Shown: positions 40,521 to 49,992 of the stretch, in pieces | Position numbering within the stretch: position 1 is the first letter of the stretch | Layout of the letters: every line of letters begins with the position of its first letter | From: M30B80 sp965656935 | GTDB taxonomy: Bacteria > Pseudomonadota > Alphaproteobacteria > Rhodobacterales > Rhodobacteraceae | Direction of reading: 5' to 3' | DNA length: 64,000 bases | Assembly (NCBI GenBank): GCA_965656935.1 | Contig: CBFHMG010000009.1 | Location: forward strand, 1 to 64,000 | Notes under the pieces: generated by a model | The model's input: the letters and a program-made list of their open reading frames with translations, nothing else | What the model was told of the DNA's origin: nothing | The model's database searches: none | Translations under genes and position numbers: made by a program

Positions 40521-41683
40521 TCTTCGGTCAGGCGGGTCATCCAGCTGGCATGCGGTTCAGGCAGGGTCGGGCCAAGATCTTCCAGCCGTGGCAGGGCTGG
40601 CGCGCTTGGCAGCGCCTCAAAAGCGGCTTGGGCCTGTGCATCAAGGCGGGCGGGGTCCAGCACCGAGAAGGAGCCGAGCACCTCGATATTCTGCATGCGG
40701 GCTTGCACTTCGGGCTCGAGCAGGAAATTGGCCACAACCTGCGCGCCCGCCGCATTTGCCGCGTTATAGGGAATGGCAACAAAGCTGATATTCCCGATCG
40801 TGCCGCCTTCGGGAACAAAAACGCGCGCGCTCTCTGGCAAAAGGCCTTGCGCAATCGAGGCCGCGGTTGAGGCAGGATCAAAGGACATGGCGATATCGAT
40901 CTCACCATCATTGAGCATTTGTTGCTGCACGCTTTCATTTTCGGGGAAGGCCGAGCCGCCGCGCCACATATGGGGGCGCAGCGCGTCATACCATGCCCAA
41001 AGCGGGGCGGTTTGCGCCTCAAACGCTGCATCGGTGACGGGGCTCAAAAGCGCTGTGGGATCGGGTGCCAGTTCCACCAAGGCCTGTTTCAGGAAGGTGG
41101 CGCCCATGAAATTTGTCACCTGCGGATGGGTGAAACGGCCGGGATTGGCCTCGGCCCATGTGACGAAATCGGCCATGCTGCGCGGCGGGGTGTCGATGCG
41201 CGCACTGTCATAGGAGAAGACGAATTTGGCCAGACGCCACGGGCTTTCCATCCCCTCGACAGGCACGGTGAAATCAAGCGTTGCAGGCGCGCCTTGTGAA
41301 AAATCCACAAATTGAGCATTCGGCAAGGTCTCGGCAAAAGGTCCAAAAAGGAGGTCTTGCTCCTTCATCGCAAGAAAATTCGGCCCGTTGATCCAGATCA
41401 TATCGACCGATCCGCCCTCATCGCGCCCTGCAGCGCGCTCTGATATCACGCGGGTCACGGCCTCGGCCGTGTCGCTGAGGCGGACATGCTCGATGGCTAC
41501 GCCATAACGCTCCTCGGTCTGGCTGCCGACCCATGTAATAAAGGCATTGGTCCGCTCATCCCCGCCCCATGCATTCCAATAGACGGTTTGCCCGCGCGCA
41601 TTGTCGAGCACGTCTTGCCAATCGGCCAATGCGGGGGTGCAAATCAGGCTGCCAAGCAGCGTCGCTATCAGTCTCAGGCGCAT
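40496..41683 (-). CDS. YnjB-like periplasmic binding protein
   Basis: This is a 395-residue protein from ATG 41683, preceded by AAGGA. A Sec signal (MRLRLIATLLGSLICTPALA) precedes DWQDVLDNARGQTVYWNAWGGDERTNAF, a YnjB hallmark, and later MIWINGPNFLAMKEQDLLFG and VPVEGMESPWRLAKFVFSYD. It captures the solute for the fused permease. It is the first gene of the operon. The longer open frame up to 41851 lies before a good signal peptide and is not used. Confidence 0.9.
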   Translation of the reverse strand: MRLRLIATLLGSLICTPALADWQDVLDNARGQTVYWNAWGGDERTNAFITWVGSQTEERYGVAIEHVRLSDTAEAVTRVISERAAGRDEGGSVDMIWINGPNFLAMKEQDLLFGPFAETLPNAQFVDFSQGAPATLDFTVPVEGMESPWRLAKFVFSYDSARIDTPPRSMADFVTWAEANPGRFTHPQVTNFMGATFLKQALVELAPDPTALLSPVTDAAFEAQTAPLWAWYDALRPHMWRGGSAFPENESVQQQMLNDGEIDIAMSFDPASTAASIAQGLLPESARVFVPEGGTIGNISFVAIPYNAANAAGAQVVANFLLEPEVQARMQNIEVLGSFSVLDPARLDAQAQAAFEALPSAPALPRLEDLGPTLPEPHASWMTRLTEEWARRYTP

Positions 41684-41927
41684 TTGAAGTCCTTGATAAT
41701 CAAAGGGATCACTTATCGAGTTTGGGTCAATAGATCGCTTTATAGGCTGTGATAATTTTTGTGACGAGACGAAACATGGCCTGTCGGGATACATTTGCGT
41801 GATCCGTGGCGGCAGCACCCCGTGCGTGGGCGTTGAAAAACGGTGCTGCATTGCGGGGCGATCTGTGCTTTGTCACAGGCCAATCCTGCCAAAAGCGGCC
41901 CAAATATCAGCGAAAAAGCGAAGACAA

Positions 41928-42941
41928 ATGCCCCAAAACCCTGCTCAAAACGCCAAGCTCTCGGAATTCGGGCAAACCCCTGATGGCGCGCCCGTGCAGC
42001 GCGTGACGTTATCCAATGGTCAATTGCAGCTTAAACTCATCACATGGGGTGCCTCCATTCAGGACCTGCGGCTTGACGGGGTGGATCACCCCTTGGTGCT
42101 GGGAAGCGATAGTTTCGCGCCTTATCTGGGATCAATGCGGTATTTCGGAGCGATTGTGGGGCGGGTTGCCAACCGCATTGGTGGGGCCTCAACCACGCTT
42201 GAGGGGCGCAAGCTGGCGCTCGATGCCAATGAAAAGGGCATCACGACCTTGCATGGCGGTGCCGAAGGGGCAGGGTGCCAGAACTGGGTGCTGGCGGGGT
42301 ATGATGATACATCTGCTCGGTTCACGCTATTGATGCCTGATGGGCATATGGGCTTTCCGGGCAATTTGCAGGTCATGGCGGAATATCGTTTGAACGGCAT
42401 GGCGATCGAGGTGGAGATCACGGCCAGCAGTGACGCCACCACTTTGTGCAATTTCGCGCAACACACATATTGGATGCTGGATGGCCAGCCCGATATGTCG
42501 GCGCATAAATTGCAGATTAATGCCGATAGCTATCTACCTGTTGATGAAGCACAAATCCCACTTGGCGCGCCTGTTGCGGTTGCGGGCACAGGCTTTGATT
42601 TCCGTGAGGCACATCCCGTGATGGGACGCGCGCAGATCGATCATAACTTCTGCCTGAACACGGGCGATGCCCCGATGCATGAGGCCTGCAGGCTTTCGGT
42701 CGACGGGCTGGAACTGGTGGTGGAAACCAATGAGCCGGGCCTACAAATTTACGACGCCGCAGGACATGACACAGGGCCTGATATCGGGCTGACAGGTGTT
42801 CCTTACGGGGCCTATTCGGGCCTTGCCATCGAGCCGCAACGCTGGCCTGATGCGCCCAATCAGCCTGATTACCCCTCCGTGGTTTTGCGCGCGGGCGAGA
42901 CTTATCGCCAAATCTCGCGCTTCGGGTTCAACCGTATTTAA
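41928..42941 (+). CDS. galM: Aldose 1-epimerase
   Basis: This is a 337-residue galactose mutarotase-fold protein starting at ATG 41928; sequence upstream in frame is not family-like. It shows GRVANRIGGASTTLEG, the catalytic His in LHGG and in NFAQHTYWMLDG, and the general base Glu in SGLAIEPQRWPDAPNQPDY. It interconverts alpha and beta anomers of aldoses such as galactose or glucose. No sugar operon surrounds it; it is followed 17 bp later by the XRE-cupin gene, which may be a chance neighbour or part of the same transcript. Confidence 0.93.
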   Translation: MPQNPAQNAKLSEFGQTPDGAPVQRVTLSNGQLQLKLITWGASIQDLRLDGVDHPLVLGSDSFAPYLGSMRYFGAIVGRVANRIGGASTTLEGRKLALDANEKGITTLHGGAEGAGCQNWVLAGYDDTSARFTLLMPDGHMGFPGNLQVMAEYRLNGMAIEVEITASSDATTLCNFAQHTYWMLDGQPDMSAHKLQINADSYLPVDEAQIPLGAPVAVAGTGFDFREAHPVMGRAQIDHNFCLNTGDAPMHEACRLSVDGLELVVETNEPGLQIYDAAGHDTGPDIGLTGVPYGAYSGLAIEPQRWPDAPNQPDYPSVVLRAGETYRQISRFGFNRI

Positions 42942-42958
42942 GGGGCGAGAGTAGCAAA

Positions 42959-43576
42959 ATGAGCGGTCAAAACCCCCATAGACTGCGTGAGCGGCGCGAG
43001 AATAACCTCGAATTGGCAATCGGCCGCGAGGTCCATATCCAGCGCAAACGCCAGCGCCTGACCGTTCATGAATTATCCGATAAAACGGGTATTTCCGCAG
43101 GTATGCTCTCCAAAATCGAGAATGGGGCGACCTCGCCTTCGCTGACCACATTGCAAAGCCTTGCCAATGCTTTGGGGGTGCCACTGGTGTCTCTGCTCAG
43201 CGCCTATGACGAGCCGCGCGGGGTGACCCATGTGAAGGCGGGTGAAGGTGTGGAGGTTCAGCGTTCAGGCACACGGGCGGGGCATAATTACAGGCTTTTG
43301 GGGCATATCGGCTCTAATAATAGCGGTGTGGTGGTGGAGCCTTACCTGATCACCTTGACCGAGGATTCAGATGTTTTCCCCGCCTTCCAGCATGAGGGGA
43401 TCGAGACGATCTATATGCTGGAAGGGGTGGTGGACTATCGCCATGGCGATCAATTGTTCACGCTGGAGGCGGGCGATTGCCTTTATTTTGATGCAGATGC
43501 GATCCATGGGCCTGAGGGGCTGACCAAGCTGCCGATCCGTTATCTCGCGGTGATCAGCTATCCGCAAACCTCCTGA
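42959..43576 (+). CDS. XRE family regulator with C-terminal cupin domain
   Basis: This 205-residue regulator has an N-terminal helix-turn-helix (LAIGREVHIQRKRQRLTVHELS, then TGISAGMLSKIENGATSPSL) and a C-terminal cupin barrel (FPAFQHEGIETIYMLEGVVDYR and LEAGDCLYFDADAIHGPEGL). Such regulators sense small amines, amino acids or related metabolites. It reads into the methylamine/glutamate synthase-like genes, 150 bp upstream of the first. Direct repeats at 43641-43669 are a candidate operator, so it likely controls that operon. Confidence 0.9.
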   Translation: MSGQNPHRLRERRENNLELAIGREVHIQRKRQRLTVHELSDKTGISAGMLSKIENGATSPSLTTLQSLANALGVPLVSLLSAYDEPRGVTHVKAGEGVEVQRSGTRAGHNYRLLGHIGSNNSGVVVEPYLITLTEDSDVFPAFQHEGIETIYMLEGVVDYRHGDQLFTLEAGDCLYFDADAIHGPEGLTKLPIRYLAVISYPQTS

Positions 43577-43640
43577 TTTCCGCCCGCAATTGCCGCTTTT
43601 TTGTGCATCTGCCTTGTGGTTGCGCGGTGGAATGGGATTA

Positions 43641-43669
43641 TTCCTGTAATGAACTAATCTTTCCCTGTA
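43641..43669 (+). promoter_or_regulatory. Direct repeats TTCCTGTA / TCCCTGTA upstream of mgsA
   Basis: TTCCTGTA at 43641-43648 and TCCCTGTA at 43662-43669 recur 21 bp apart, two helical turns, in the 150-bp gap before the operon. They are a reasonable but unproven target of the XRE-cupin regulator. Confidence 0.35.
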
Positions 43670-43727
43670 GGAATTTCCTCAAGGGCCGGGTCACATGTGA
43701 CTTTGGCGATTTACCATGGAGAAAAGA

Positions 43728-44615
43728 ATGTGCGGAATTGTCGGTTTATTCCTGAAAACGGATAGGCTTCGCCCGCAGCTTGGCGATCTGATGACGGATA
43801 TGCTGATCACGATGACAGATCGTGGCCCCGATAGTGCGGGTCTGGCGATTTATAGTGATAGCGCGGCCTATAAGCTGACGGTGCAAAGCGATGCGCCCGA
43901 TCTGGTTTTCCCGCAACTGGCCGATTGGCTTAGCAAAAATGCCAAAGGGGCCAGCCTGCGCGCGCTCAGCACCCATGCCGTGATCTCCACCCCTGTGGAA
44001 CTGGCCGAAAGCTTGCCGCAAGAGATGCAGGCCGCCTTTCCTGACTTGCGGATCATGAGCGGCGGGGCCTCGATGGAGGTCTATAAAGAGGTCGGTCTGC
44101 CACGCGATGTGGCCAGCCGTTTCGGGCTGCGTGAGATGGCGGGCACCCATGGGATCGGCCATACCCGCATGGCGACCGAGAGCGCGGTGACCACCGATGG
44201 CGCGCATCCCTTCTCGACGGGGGATGATCAATGCCTTGTCCATAATGGCTCGCTGTCCAATCACAACGCGTTGCGCCGCAAATTGGCGCGCGAAAACGTG
44301 ACCGTTTCCAGTCAGAATGACAGCGAAGTGGCTGCCGCCTATCTGACGTGGAAAATGCGCGAAGGGGCCAATCTGGGCGAGGCGCTGGAGATGGGGCTCA
44401 AGGACCTTGACGGGTTCTACACCTTTGTTGTGGGCACCAAGACGGGCTTTGGCGTGTTGCGTGACCCGATTGCCTGCAAACCCGCCGTTCTGGCCGAAAC
44501 GGAGGATTACGTGGCCTTTGGCAGCGAATACCGCGCCCTTGTGGGCCTGCCCGAGATCGATACCGCCCGCGTCTGGGAGCCTGAACCCGCCACCGTCTAT
44601 TTCTGGGAGCGTTGA
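43728..44615 (+). CDS. mgsA: Class II glutamine amidotransferase, N-methylglutamate synthase subunit A type
   Basis: This 295-residue protein starts at ATG 43728, after GGAGAAAAGA. This start is required because Cys2 (MCGIVGLF) is the N-terminal nucleophile that releases ammonia or a methyl-amide group from the glutamine-type donor. It also has DRGPDSAGLAIYSDS, GIGHTRMATES, LVHNGSLSNHN and DLDGFYTFV. Together with the two following genes it makes a split glutamate synthase-like enzyme; the N-methylglutamate synthase subunit A (GlxB-like) role is favoured by the GmaS/GlnT gene three genes on. A glutamate synthase-related amidotransferase of other purpose cannot be ruled out. Confidence 0.85.
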   Translation: MCGIVGLFLKTDRLRPQLGDLMTDMLITMTDRGPDSAGLAIYSDSAAYKLTVQSDAPDLVFPQLADWLSKNAKGASLRALSTHAVISTPVELAESLPQEMQAAFPDLRIMSGGASMEVYKEVGLPRDVASRFGLREMAGTHGIGHTRMATESAVTTDGAHPFSTGDDQCLVHNGSLSNHNALRRKLARENVTVSSQNDSEVAAAYLTWKMREGANLGEALEMGLKDLDGFYTFVVGTKTGFGVLRDPIACKPAVLAETEDYVAFGSEYRALVGLPEIDTARVWEPEPATVYFWER

Positions 44616-44618
44616 TCC

Positions 44619-45302
44619 ATGCAAAGCTTTGATCTCGAAACCACCGAATTGCGCGTGCTCAATGCCGCTTTGCAAAGCCAGCGCGAGCAGACCAATGAAA
44701 CCGTTTGGGAAGTCCTCAACCCCAAAGGCGCACATGCAATTGCCGTGGGGCTCGATGCCCCGATCGAGGTCACCGTCAAAGGCCCCACGGGGTATTACTG
44801 CGCGGGCATGAACAAGCAGGCGCAGATCCATGTCAAAGGCTCGGTCGGGCCGGGTGTGGCGGAAAACATGATGTCAGGCACCGTGATCGTCGAGGGCGAC
44901 GCCAGCCAATATGCAGGGGCCACTGCGCATGGCGGGCTGCTGGTGATCAAGGGCAATGCCTCCTCGCGCTGCGGGATTTCGATGAAGGGCATTGATATCG
45001 TCGTGCATGGCAATATCGGCCATATGTCGGCTTTCATGGCGCAAAAGGGCAATCTGGTTGTCTTGGGCGATGCGGGCGATGCCTTGGGCGACTCGATCTA
45101 TGAAGCGCGGCTTTTCGTGCGCGGCTCGGTCAAATCACTGGGCGCGGACTGCATCGAGAAGGAGATGCGCCCTGAGCATATCGCGCTGCTGGAAGACCTT
45201 TTGGCGCGCGCGGGCGCGGATGCCAAACCCGAAGAGTTCAAGCGCTACGGCTCGGCCCGCCAGCTTTACCATTTCAACATCGACAATGCGTCGGCTTATT
45301 GA
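44619..45302 (+). CDS. mgsB: GltB C-terminal (GXGXG) domain protein, N-methylglutamate synthase subunit B type
   Basis: This 227-residue protein is made of right-handed beta-helix turns with repeated gly-rich motifs (GAHAIAVGL, GPTGYYCAGMNKQAQIHVKG, VEGDASQYAGATAHGGLLVI, VHGNIGHMSAFMAQKG). This is the GXGXG domain found at the end of GltB and as separate GlxC/MgsB proteins. It is a structural or channel-forming subunit of the split synthase. It follows the amidotransferase gene by 3 bp. Confidence 0.87.
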   Translation: MQSFDLETTELRVLNAALQSQREQTNETVWEVLNPKGAHAIAVGLDAPIEVTVKGPTGYYCAGMNKQAQIHVKGSVGPGVAENMMSGTVIVEGDASQYAGATAHGGLLVIKGNASSRCGISMKGIDIVVHGNIGHMSAFMAQKGNLVVLGDAGDALGDSIYEARLFVRGSVKSLGADCIEKEMRPEHIALLEDLLARAGADAKPEEFKRYGSARQLYHFNIDNASAY

Positions 45303-45312
45303 GGGCTTTGAC

Positions 45313-46656
45313 ATGAGTGATAAACCCAATTCCCAATCCGTGCCTCAAACACTGCCGCGTCACTCCTCGACCTTCAGCAATGATATCAATTCCGAGATCC
45401 GTCGTGCGGCGGCCACAGGCATTTACGACATCAGGGGCGGGGGTGCGAAGCGCAAGGTGCCTCATTTCGATGATCTGCTATTCTTGGGCGCGTCCATGTC
45501 GCGCTATCCTTTGGAAGGGTATCGCGAGAAATGCGAAACCAAGGTCACGCTTGGAACCCGTTTTGCCAAAAAGCCGATTGAGCTGGATATTCCGATCACC
45601 ATTGCGGGGATGAGCTTTGGCTCGCTCTCGGGCCCTGCCAAGGAGGCTCTGGGGCGCGGGGCCTCTGAGGCCGGAACCTCGACCACCACGGGTGATGGCG
45701 GCATGACCGAGGAGGAGCGCGGGCATTCCACGAAGCTGGTCTATCAATATCTACCCTCGCGCTACGGGATGAACCCAGATGACCTGCGCCGCGCCGATGC
45801 AATCGAGATCGTTGTGGGCCAAGGCGCAAAACCCGGCGGTGGCGGGATGCTTTTGGGCCAGAAAATCACGGATCGCGTGGCGGGCATGCGGGATTTGCCC
45901 GTGGGGATTGATCAACGCTCGGCCTGTCGTCATCCTGATTGGACGGGGCCTGATGATCTGGAGATCAAAATCCTCGAGCTGCGCGAGATCACGGGCTGGG
46001 AAAAGCCGATCTATATCAAGATCGGTGGCGCGCGGCCCTATTATGACACGGCTTTGGCGGTGAAGGCGGGCGCTGATGTTGTGGTGCTGGATGGCATGCA
46101 GGGCGGCACGGCGGCCACGCAGGATGTCTTTATTGAACATGTGGGCCAGCCGACCTTGGCCTGTATCCGCCCCGCCGTGCAGGCTTTGCAGGATCTTGGA
46201 ATGCACCGCGAGGTGCAATTGGTGGTCTCGGGCGGGGTCCGCTCGGGCGCGGATGTGGCCAAAGCCTTGGCGCTAGGGGCGGATGCGGTCTCGATCGGGA
46301 CGGCGGCCTTGATCGCCCTTGGCGACAATGACCCGAAATGGGAGGCCGACTATAATGCGCTCGGGACCACCGCAGGGGCCTATGATGACTGGCATGAGGG
46401 GCGCGACCCCGCCGGCATCACCACGCAGGACCCCGACTTGATGAAGCGCCTAGATCCCATCGCGGCGGGGCGTCGTTTGCGCAATTACCTCTCGGTGCTA
46501 ACCTTGGAGGCGCAAACCATCGCGCGCGCTTGCGGGCATAACCATGTCCTCAATCTCGAACCCGAAGATCTCTGCGCGCTGACCATTGAAGCGGCCGCCA
46601 TGGCGGGCGTGCCGCTGGCAGGCACCAATTGGATACCGGGGCAGGGCGGGATCTAG
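45313..46656 (+). CDS. mgsC: FMN-binding glutamate synthase-like protein, N-methylglutamate synthase subunit C type
   Basis: This is a 447-residue TIM-barrel flavoenzyme starting at ATG 45313. Signature segments are ITIAGMSFGSLSGPAKEALG, TGDGGMTEEERGHS, VGQGAKPGGGGMLLG, YIKIGGARPYYD, VLDGMQGGTAAT and SGGVRSGADVAKALALGAD. It is the synthase barrel of GltB as a separate subunit, binding FMN and 2-oxoglutarate. A small C-terminal part (CGHNHVLNLEPEDLCALTIEAA) ends the protein. With MgsA and MgsB it would make N-methylglutamate from gamma-glutamylmethylamide and 2-oxoglutarate. Confidence 0.9.
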   Translation: MSDKPNSQSVPQTLPRHSSTFSNDINSEIRRAAATGIYDIRGGGAKRKVPHFDDLLFLGASMSRYPLEGYREKCETKVTLGTRFAKKPIELDIPITIAGMSFGSLSGPAKEALGRGASEAGTSTTTGDGGMTEEERGHSTKLVYQYLPSRYGMNPDDLRRADAIEIVVGQGAKPGGGGMLLGQKITDRVAGMRDLPVGIDQRSACRHPDWTGPDDLEIKILELREITGWEKPIYIKIGGARPYYDTALAVKAGADVVVLDGMQGGTAATQDVFIEHVGQPTLACIRPAVQALQDLGMHREVQLVVSGGVRSGADVAKALALGADAVSIGTAALIALGDNDPKWEADYNALGTTAGAYDDWHEGRDPAGITTQDPDLMKRLDPIAAGRRLRNYLSVLTLEAQTIARACGHNHVLNLEPEDLCALTIEAAAMAGVPLAGTNWIPGQGGI

Positions 46657-46708
46657 CGCCAAGCCCCTGATATGATTTGAAGAAAATACTTGGATGAAAG
46701 GGAATATG

Positions 46709-48016
46709 ATGACCACAGACCTAGCAGCCTTCGCCGCCGAGAAGGGCGTCAAATATTTCATGATCTCTTTCACCGATCTGTTCGGGGGGCAAAGGGCCAA
46801 GCTGGTGCCTGCACAAGCGATTGCGGATATGCAGGAAGAGGGCGCGGGGTTTGCGGGCTTTGCCACATGGCTAGATATGACGCCTGCCCATCCCGATATG
46901 CTGGCCGTGCCTGACCCTGCCACCGTGATCCAATTGCCGTGGAAGCCCGAGGTGGCATGGGTCGCGGCCAATTGCGTGATGGAGGGCGAAGACGTGGCCC
47001 AAGCTCCGCGCAATGTCTTGCGAAATCTAGTGGCCGAGGCCGAGGCCGAAGGGCTGCGGGTCAAAACAGGCATCGAGGCCGAGTTTTTCCTGCTGACGCC
47101 CGAGGGCGACCAAATCTCGGACCCCTTCGATACGGCCGAGAAACCCTGCTATGACCAGCAAGCCGTAATGCGCCGTTATGACGTGATTTCAGAGGTTTGC
47201 GACTATATGCTCGACTTGGGTTGGGGTCCTTATCAAAACGACCATGAGGACGCCAATGGCCAATTCGAGATGAATTGGGAATTTGATGATGCACTTGTGA
47301 CAGCGGACCGTCATTCCTTCTTCAAATTCATGGTCAAATCTGTGGCTGAAAAACACGGGCTGCGCGCCACTTTCATGCCCAAACCCATCGAGGGGCTTAC
47401 GGGCAATGGCTGCCACACGCATGTTTCGGTTTGGGATCTGGCGGGCAAGAGCAATGCTTTTGCCGATGACAGCAAGGAACTTGGCCTCTCGGATCAGGGC
47501 AAAAGTTTTCTGGGCGGGATCATGAAACACGCCTCGGCGCTGGCCGCGATCACCAATCCGACGGTGAACAGCTATAAGCGCATCAATGCACCGCGCACCG
47601 TGTCAGGCGCGACTTGGGCGCCCAATACCGTGACGTGGACAGGCAATAACCGCACCCATATGGTTCGCGTACCGGGCCCCGGACGGTTTGAGCTGCGTCT
47701 GCCCGATGGTGCGACCAACCCCTATCTCTTGCAGGCTGTAATCATTGCCGCGGGGCTGTCAGGCCTGCGCTCCAAAGCCGATCCCGGCCCGCGCCATGAC
47801 ATCGACATGTATGCCGAAGGCCATCTGGTCAAGGATGCACCACGCCTGCCGCTCAATCTGCTGGACGCGATCCGCGAGCTGGATGCAGATGCGGACTTGA
47901 AGGCGATGTTGGGTGAGAGCTTCTGTGTTTCCTATATGAAAATGAAAATGCAGGAATGGCACTCATATGCCTCGCATTTCTCGAAATGGGAGCGTGACAA
48001 CACGCTGGATATCTAG
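46709..48016 (+). CDS. gmaS: Gamma-glutamylmethylamide synthetase / type III glutamine synthetase (GmaS/GlnT)
   Basis: This 435-residue protein (ATG 46709 with AAAGGGAA upstream; 46694 and 46706 are alternatives) is a glutamine-synthetase fold enzyme. It starts FAAEKGVKYFMISFTDLFGG and shows the metal-binding GIEAEFFLL, YQNDHEDANGQFEMNW, GNGCHTHVSVWD and RINAPRTVSGATWAPNTV. Roseobacter GmaS proteins match these features, and the neighbours match the methylamine pathway, so it probably ligates methylamine to glutamate with ATP. A GlnT-type glutamine synthetase is the alternative. It is followed by purU. Confidence 0.88.
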   Translation: MTTDLAAFAAEKGVKYFMISFTDLFGGQRAKLVPAQAIADMQEEGAGFAGFATWLDMTPAHPDMLAVPDPATVIQLPWKPEVAWVAANCVMEGEDVAQAPRNVLRNLVAEAEAEGLRVKTGIEAEFFLLTPEGDQISDPFDTAEKPCYDQQAVMRRYDVISEVCDYMLDLGWGPYQNDHEDANGQFEMNWEFDDALVTADRHSFFKFMVKSVAEKHGLRATFMPKPIEGLTGNGCHTHVSVWDLAGKSNAFADDSKELGLSDQGKSFLGGIMKHASALAAITNPTVNSYKRINAPRTVSGATWAPNTVTWTGNNRTHMVRVPGPGRFELRLPDGATNPYLLQAVIIAAGLSGLRSKADPGPRHDIDMYAEGHLVKDAPRLPLNLLDAIRELDADADLKAMLGESFCVSYMKMKMQEWHSYASHFSKWERDNTLDI

Positions 48017-48055
48017 GACAAGACACAGTCCTTTGAGTAGTCGAGACCAAATTCC

Positions 48056-48940
48056 ATGACCAATTTCGCCCTGACCGTGACCTGTGCCTCCAAGCGCGGG
48101 ATTGTCGCCTCCATTGCCAATTATCTGGCCGATCACGGCTGCAATATCGCCGATAGTTCGCAATTCGATGATCAGGAGACGGGCAATTTCTTCATGCGCG
48201 TCAGCTTTGCCAGTGAAAAGGGTCTGGGCCTTGAGGCCTTGCAAGACGGTTTTGCCAAAACGGCGGGCGCATTCGGGATGGAATATGCTTTCCATGACGA
48301 GGCCGAGAAGATGAAGGTCGTGATCATGGTCTCGCGCTTTGGCCATTGCTTGAATGACCTTTTGTATCGCTGGCGCATCGGGGCTTTGCCGATTGATATC
48401 GTGGCCGTGATCTCGAACCATCTGGATTATCAAAAGGTCGTGGTGAACCATGATATCCCGTTCCATTGCATCAAGGTGACCAAGGAAAACAAGCCCGTGG
48501 CCGAGGCGCAGATCATGCAGGTGGTCGAAGATACGGGGGCCGAATTGATCGTGCTGGCGCGCTATATGCAGATCCTGTCCGATGAGATGTGCCAGAAAAT
48601 GTCGGGCCGTATCATCAATATTCATCATTCCTTTCTGCCCAGTTTCAAAGGCGCAAACCCCTATAAGCAAGCCTATGAGCGTGGAGTGAAACTGATCGGG
48701 GCGACATCGCATTATGTGACGGCTGATCTGGATGAAGGCCCGATCATCGAGCAGGACACCGTGCGCGTGACGCATGCGCAATCCTCCTCGGATTATGTCA
48801 GCCTTGGCCGCGATGTCGAAGCACAGGTGCTGGCCCGCGCGATCCATGCCCATATCCATCGCCGTGTCTTTATCAATGGCAATAAAACAGTGGTTTTCCC
48901 AGCCTCGCCAGGCTCTTACGCCTCGGAGCGGATGGGGTAG
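48056..48940 (+). CDS. purU: Formyltetrahydrofolate deformylase
   Basis: This 294-residue protein has an N-terminal ACT-like domain (NFALTVTCASKRGIVASIAN) and a formyltransferase fold, with IINIHHSFLPSFKGANPY carrying the catalytic His/Asn region and VKLIGATSHYVTADLDEGPI supplying the Asp. It hydrolyses 10-formyltetrahydrofolate to formate and tetrahydrofolate. Position downstream of the methylamine genes fits a role in disposing of one-carbon units from methyl oxidation. Confidence 0.95.
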   Translation: MTNFALTVTCASKRGIVASIANYLADHGCNIADSSQFDDQETGNFFMRVSFASEKGLGLEALQDGFAKTAGAFGMEYAFHDEAEKMKVVIMVSRFGHCLNDLLYRWRIGALPIDIVAVISNHLDYQKVVVNHDIPFHCIKVTKENKPVAEAQIMQVVEDTGAELIVLARYMQILSDEMCQKMSGRIINIHHSFLPSFKGANPYKQAYERGVKLIGATSHYVTADLDEGPIIEQDTVRVTHAQSSSDYVSLGRDVEAQVLARAIHAHIHRRVFINGNKTVVFPASPGSYASERMG

Positions 48941-49039
48941 GCCGCGCCCTCGCGGCAGGCTTCACATTTTCGGTTGGGATAGGAAACGTTATGCAGTATA
49001 ACGGTTCTCAACGTGAACAAAATGTCGAGGCATGTCCTT

Positions 49040-49927
49040 ATGGTTGATTTCGCATCCGTCAAAGCCATTGATTTTCATACACATGCGGAAGAGCCCTGCA
49101 ATCATTGCCGTGATGACGGTTATAATGAATTTCAGGAAGGCATGGCGGCCTATTTCAAGAACCCCGCAGGGGCCGAGGGCATGCTGCCCACGGTGGAACA
49201 GACCGCCGCCTATTACCGTGAGCGCAATATCGCAGCCGTGATCTTCCCCGTTGATGCCGAGCGTGAGACAGGGTTCAAACGCTATTCCAACGAAGAGGTC
49301 GCGGGAATTTGCGCCGATAACGATGATATCCTGATCCCCTTTGCCTCGATTGATCCGCATAAGGGCAAGGCAGGCGCGCGCGAAGTGCGGCGTTTGGTGC
49401 AGGACTTTGGGGTGCGTGGCTTCAAATTCCACCCGACCATGCAGGGCTTTTTCCCCAATGACCGCGAGGCGGCCTATACTGTCTATGAGGCCATCGCCGA
49501 GGAAGGCGCGATTGCGCTGTTCCATACGGGCCAGACGGGCGTCGGCTCGGGCATGCGCGGCGGTATGGGGATGCGGTTGAAATATTCCAACCCCATGCAT
49601 CTGGATGATGTCGCGGTGGATTTCCCCGATATGCCGATTGTTCTGGCGCATCCCTCCTTCCCATGGACGGAAGAGGGGCTGGCCGTGGCGCAGCACAAGC
49701 CCAATGTCTATTTCGACATGTCGGGCTGGTCGCCGAAATACTTCCCCGAGATTTTCATCAAATATGCCAATTCGATCCTGAAGAAAAAGATGCTCTTCGG
49801 CTCGGACTGGCCTGCGATCACACCTGATCGCTGGCTGGCCGATTTCGCCGATGCGCCCTTCAAGGATGAGGTGCGACCGCTGATCCTGAAGGAAAACGCG
49901 CTGCGGATTTTGGGCGAGGCGGGCTGA
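49040..49927 (+). CDS. Amidohydrolase family metal-dependent hydrolase
   Basis: This 295-residue TIM-barrel hydrolase starts at ATG 49040 (GAGG upstream; an open frame begins at 49013 but lacks support). The metal-binding DFHTHAEEP at residues 10-18, KFHPTMQGFFPND, FHTGQTGVGSG, LAHPSFPW and FGSDWPAITPDRW match the amidohydrolase-2 (ACMSD-like) pattern. The substrate is unknown. It follows purU by 99 bp in the same direction and could belong to the one-carbon set or act on an aromatic or carboxylic ring compound. Confidence 0.85.
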   Translation: MVDFASVKAIDFHTHAEEPCNHCRDDGYNEFQEGMAAYFKNPAGAEGMLPTVEQTAAYYRERNIAAVIFPVDAERETGFKRYSNEEVAGICADNDDILIPFASIDPHKGKAGAREVRRLVQDFGVRGFKFHPTMQGFFPNDREAAYTVYEAIAEEGAIALFHTGQTGVGSGMRGGMGMRLKYSNPMHLDDVAVDFPDMPIVLAHPSFPWTEEGLAVAQHKPNVYFDMSGWSPKYFPEIFIKYANSILKKKMLFGSDWPAITPDRWLADFADAPFKDEVRPLILKENALRILGEAG

Positions 49928-49992
49928 GAGACCTTTTGTAAGCGCGCTGACGCAGCCCTTATTAGGGACGCGTCAGCCCTGTTCTAAACGGG

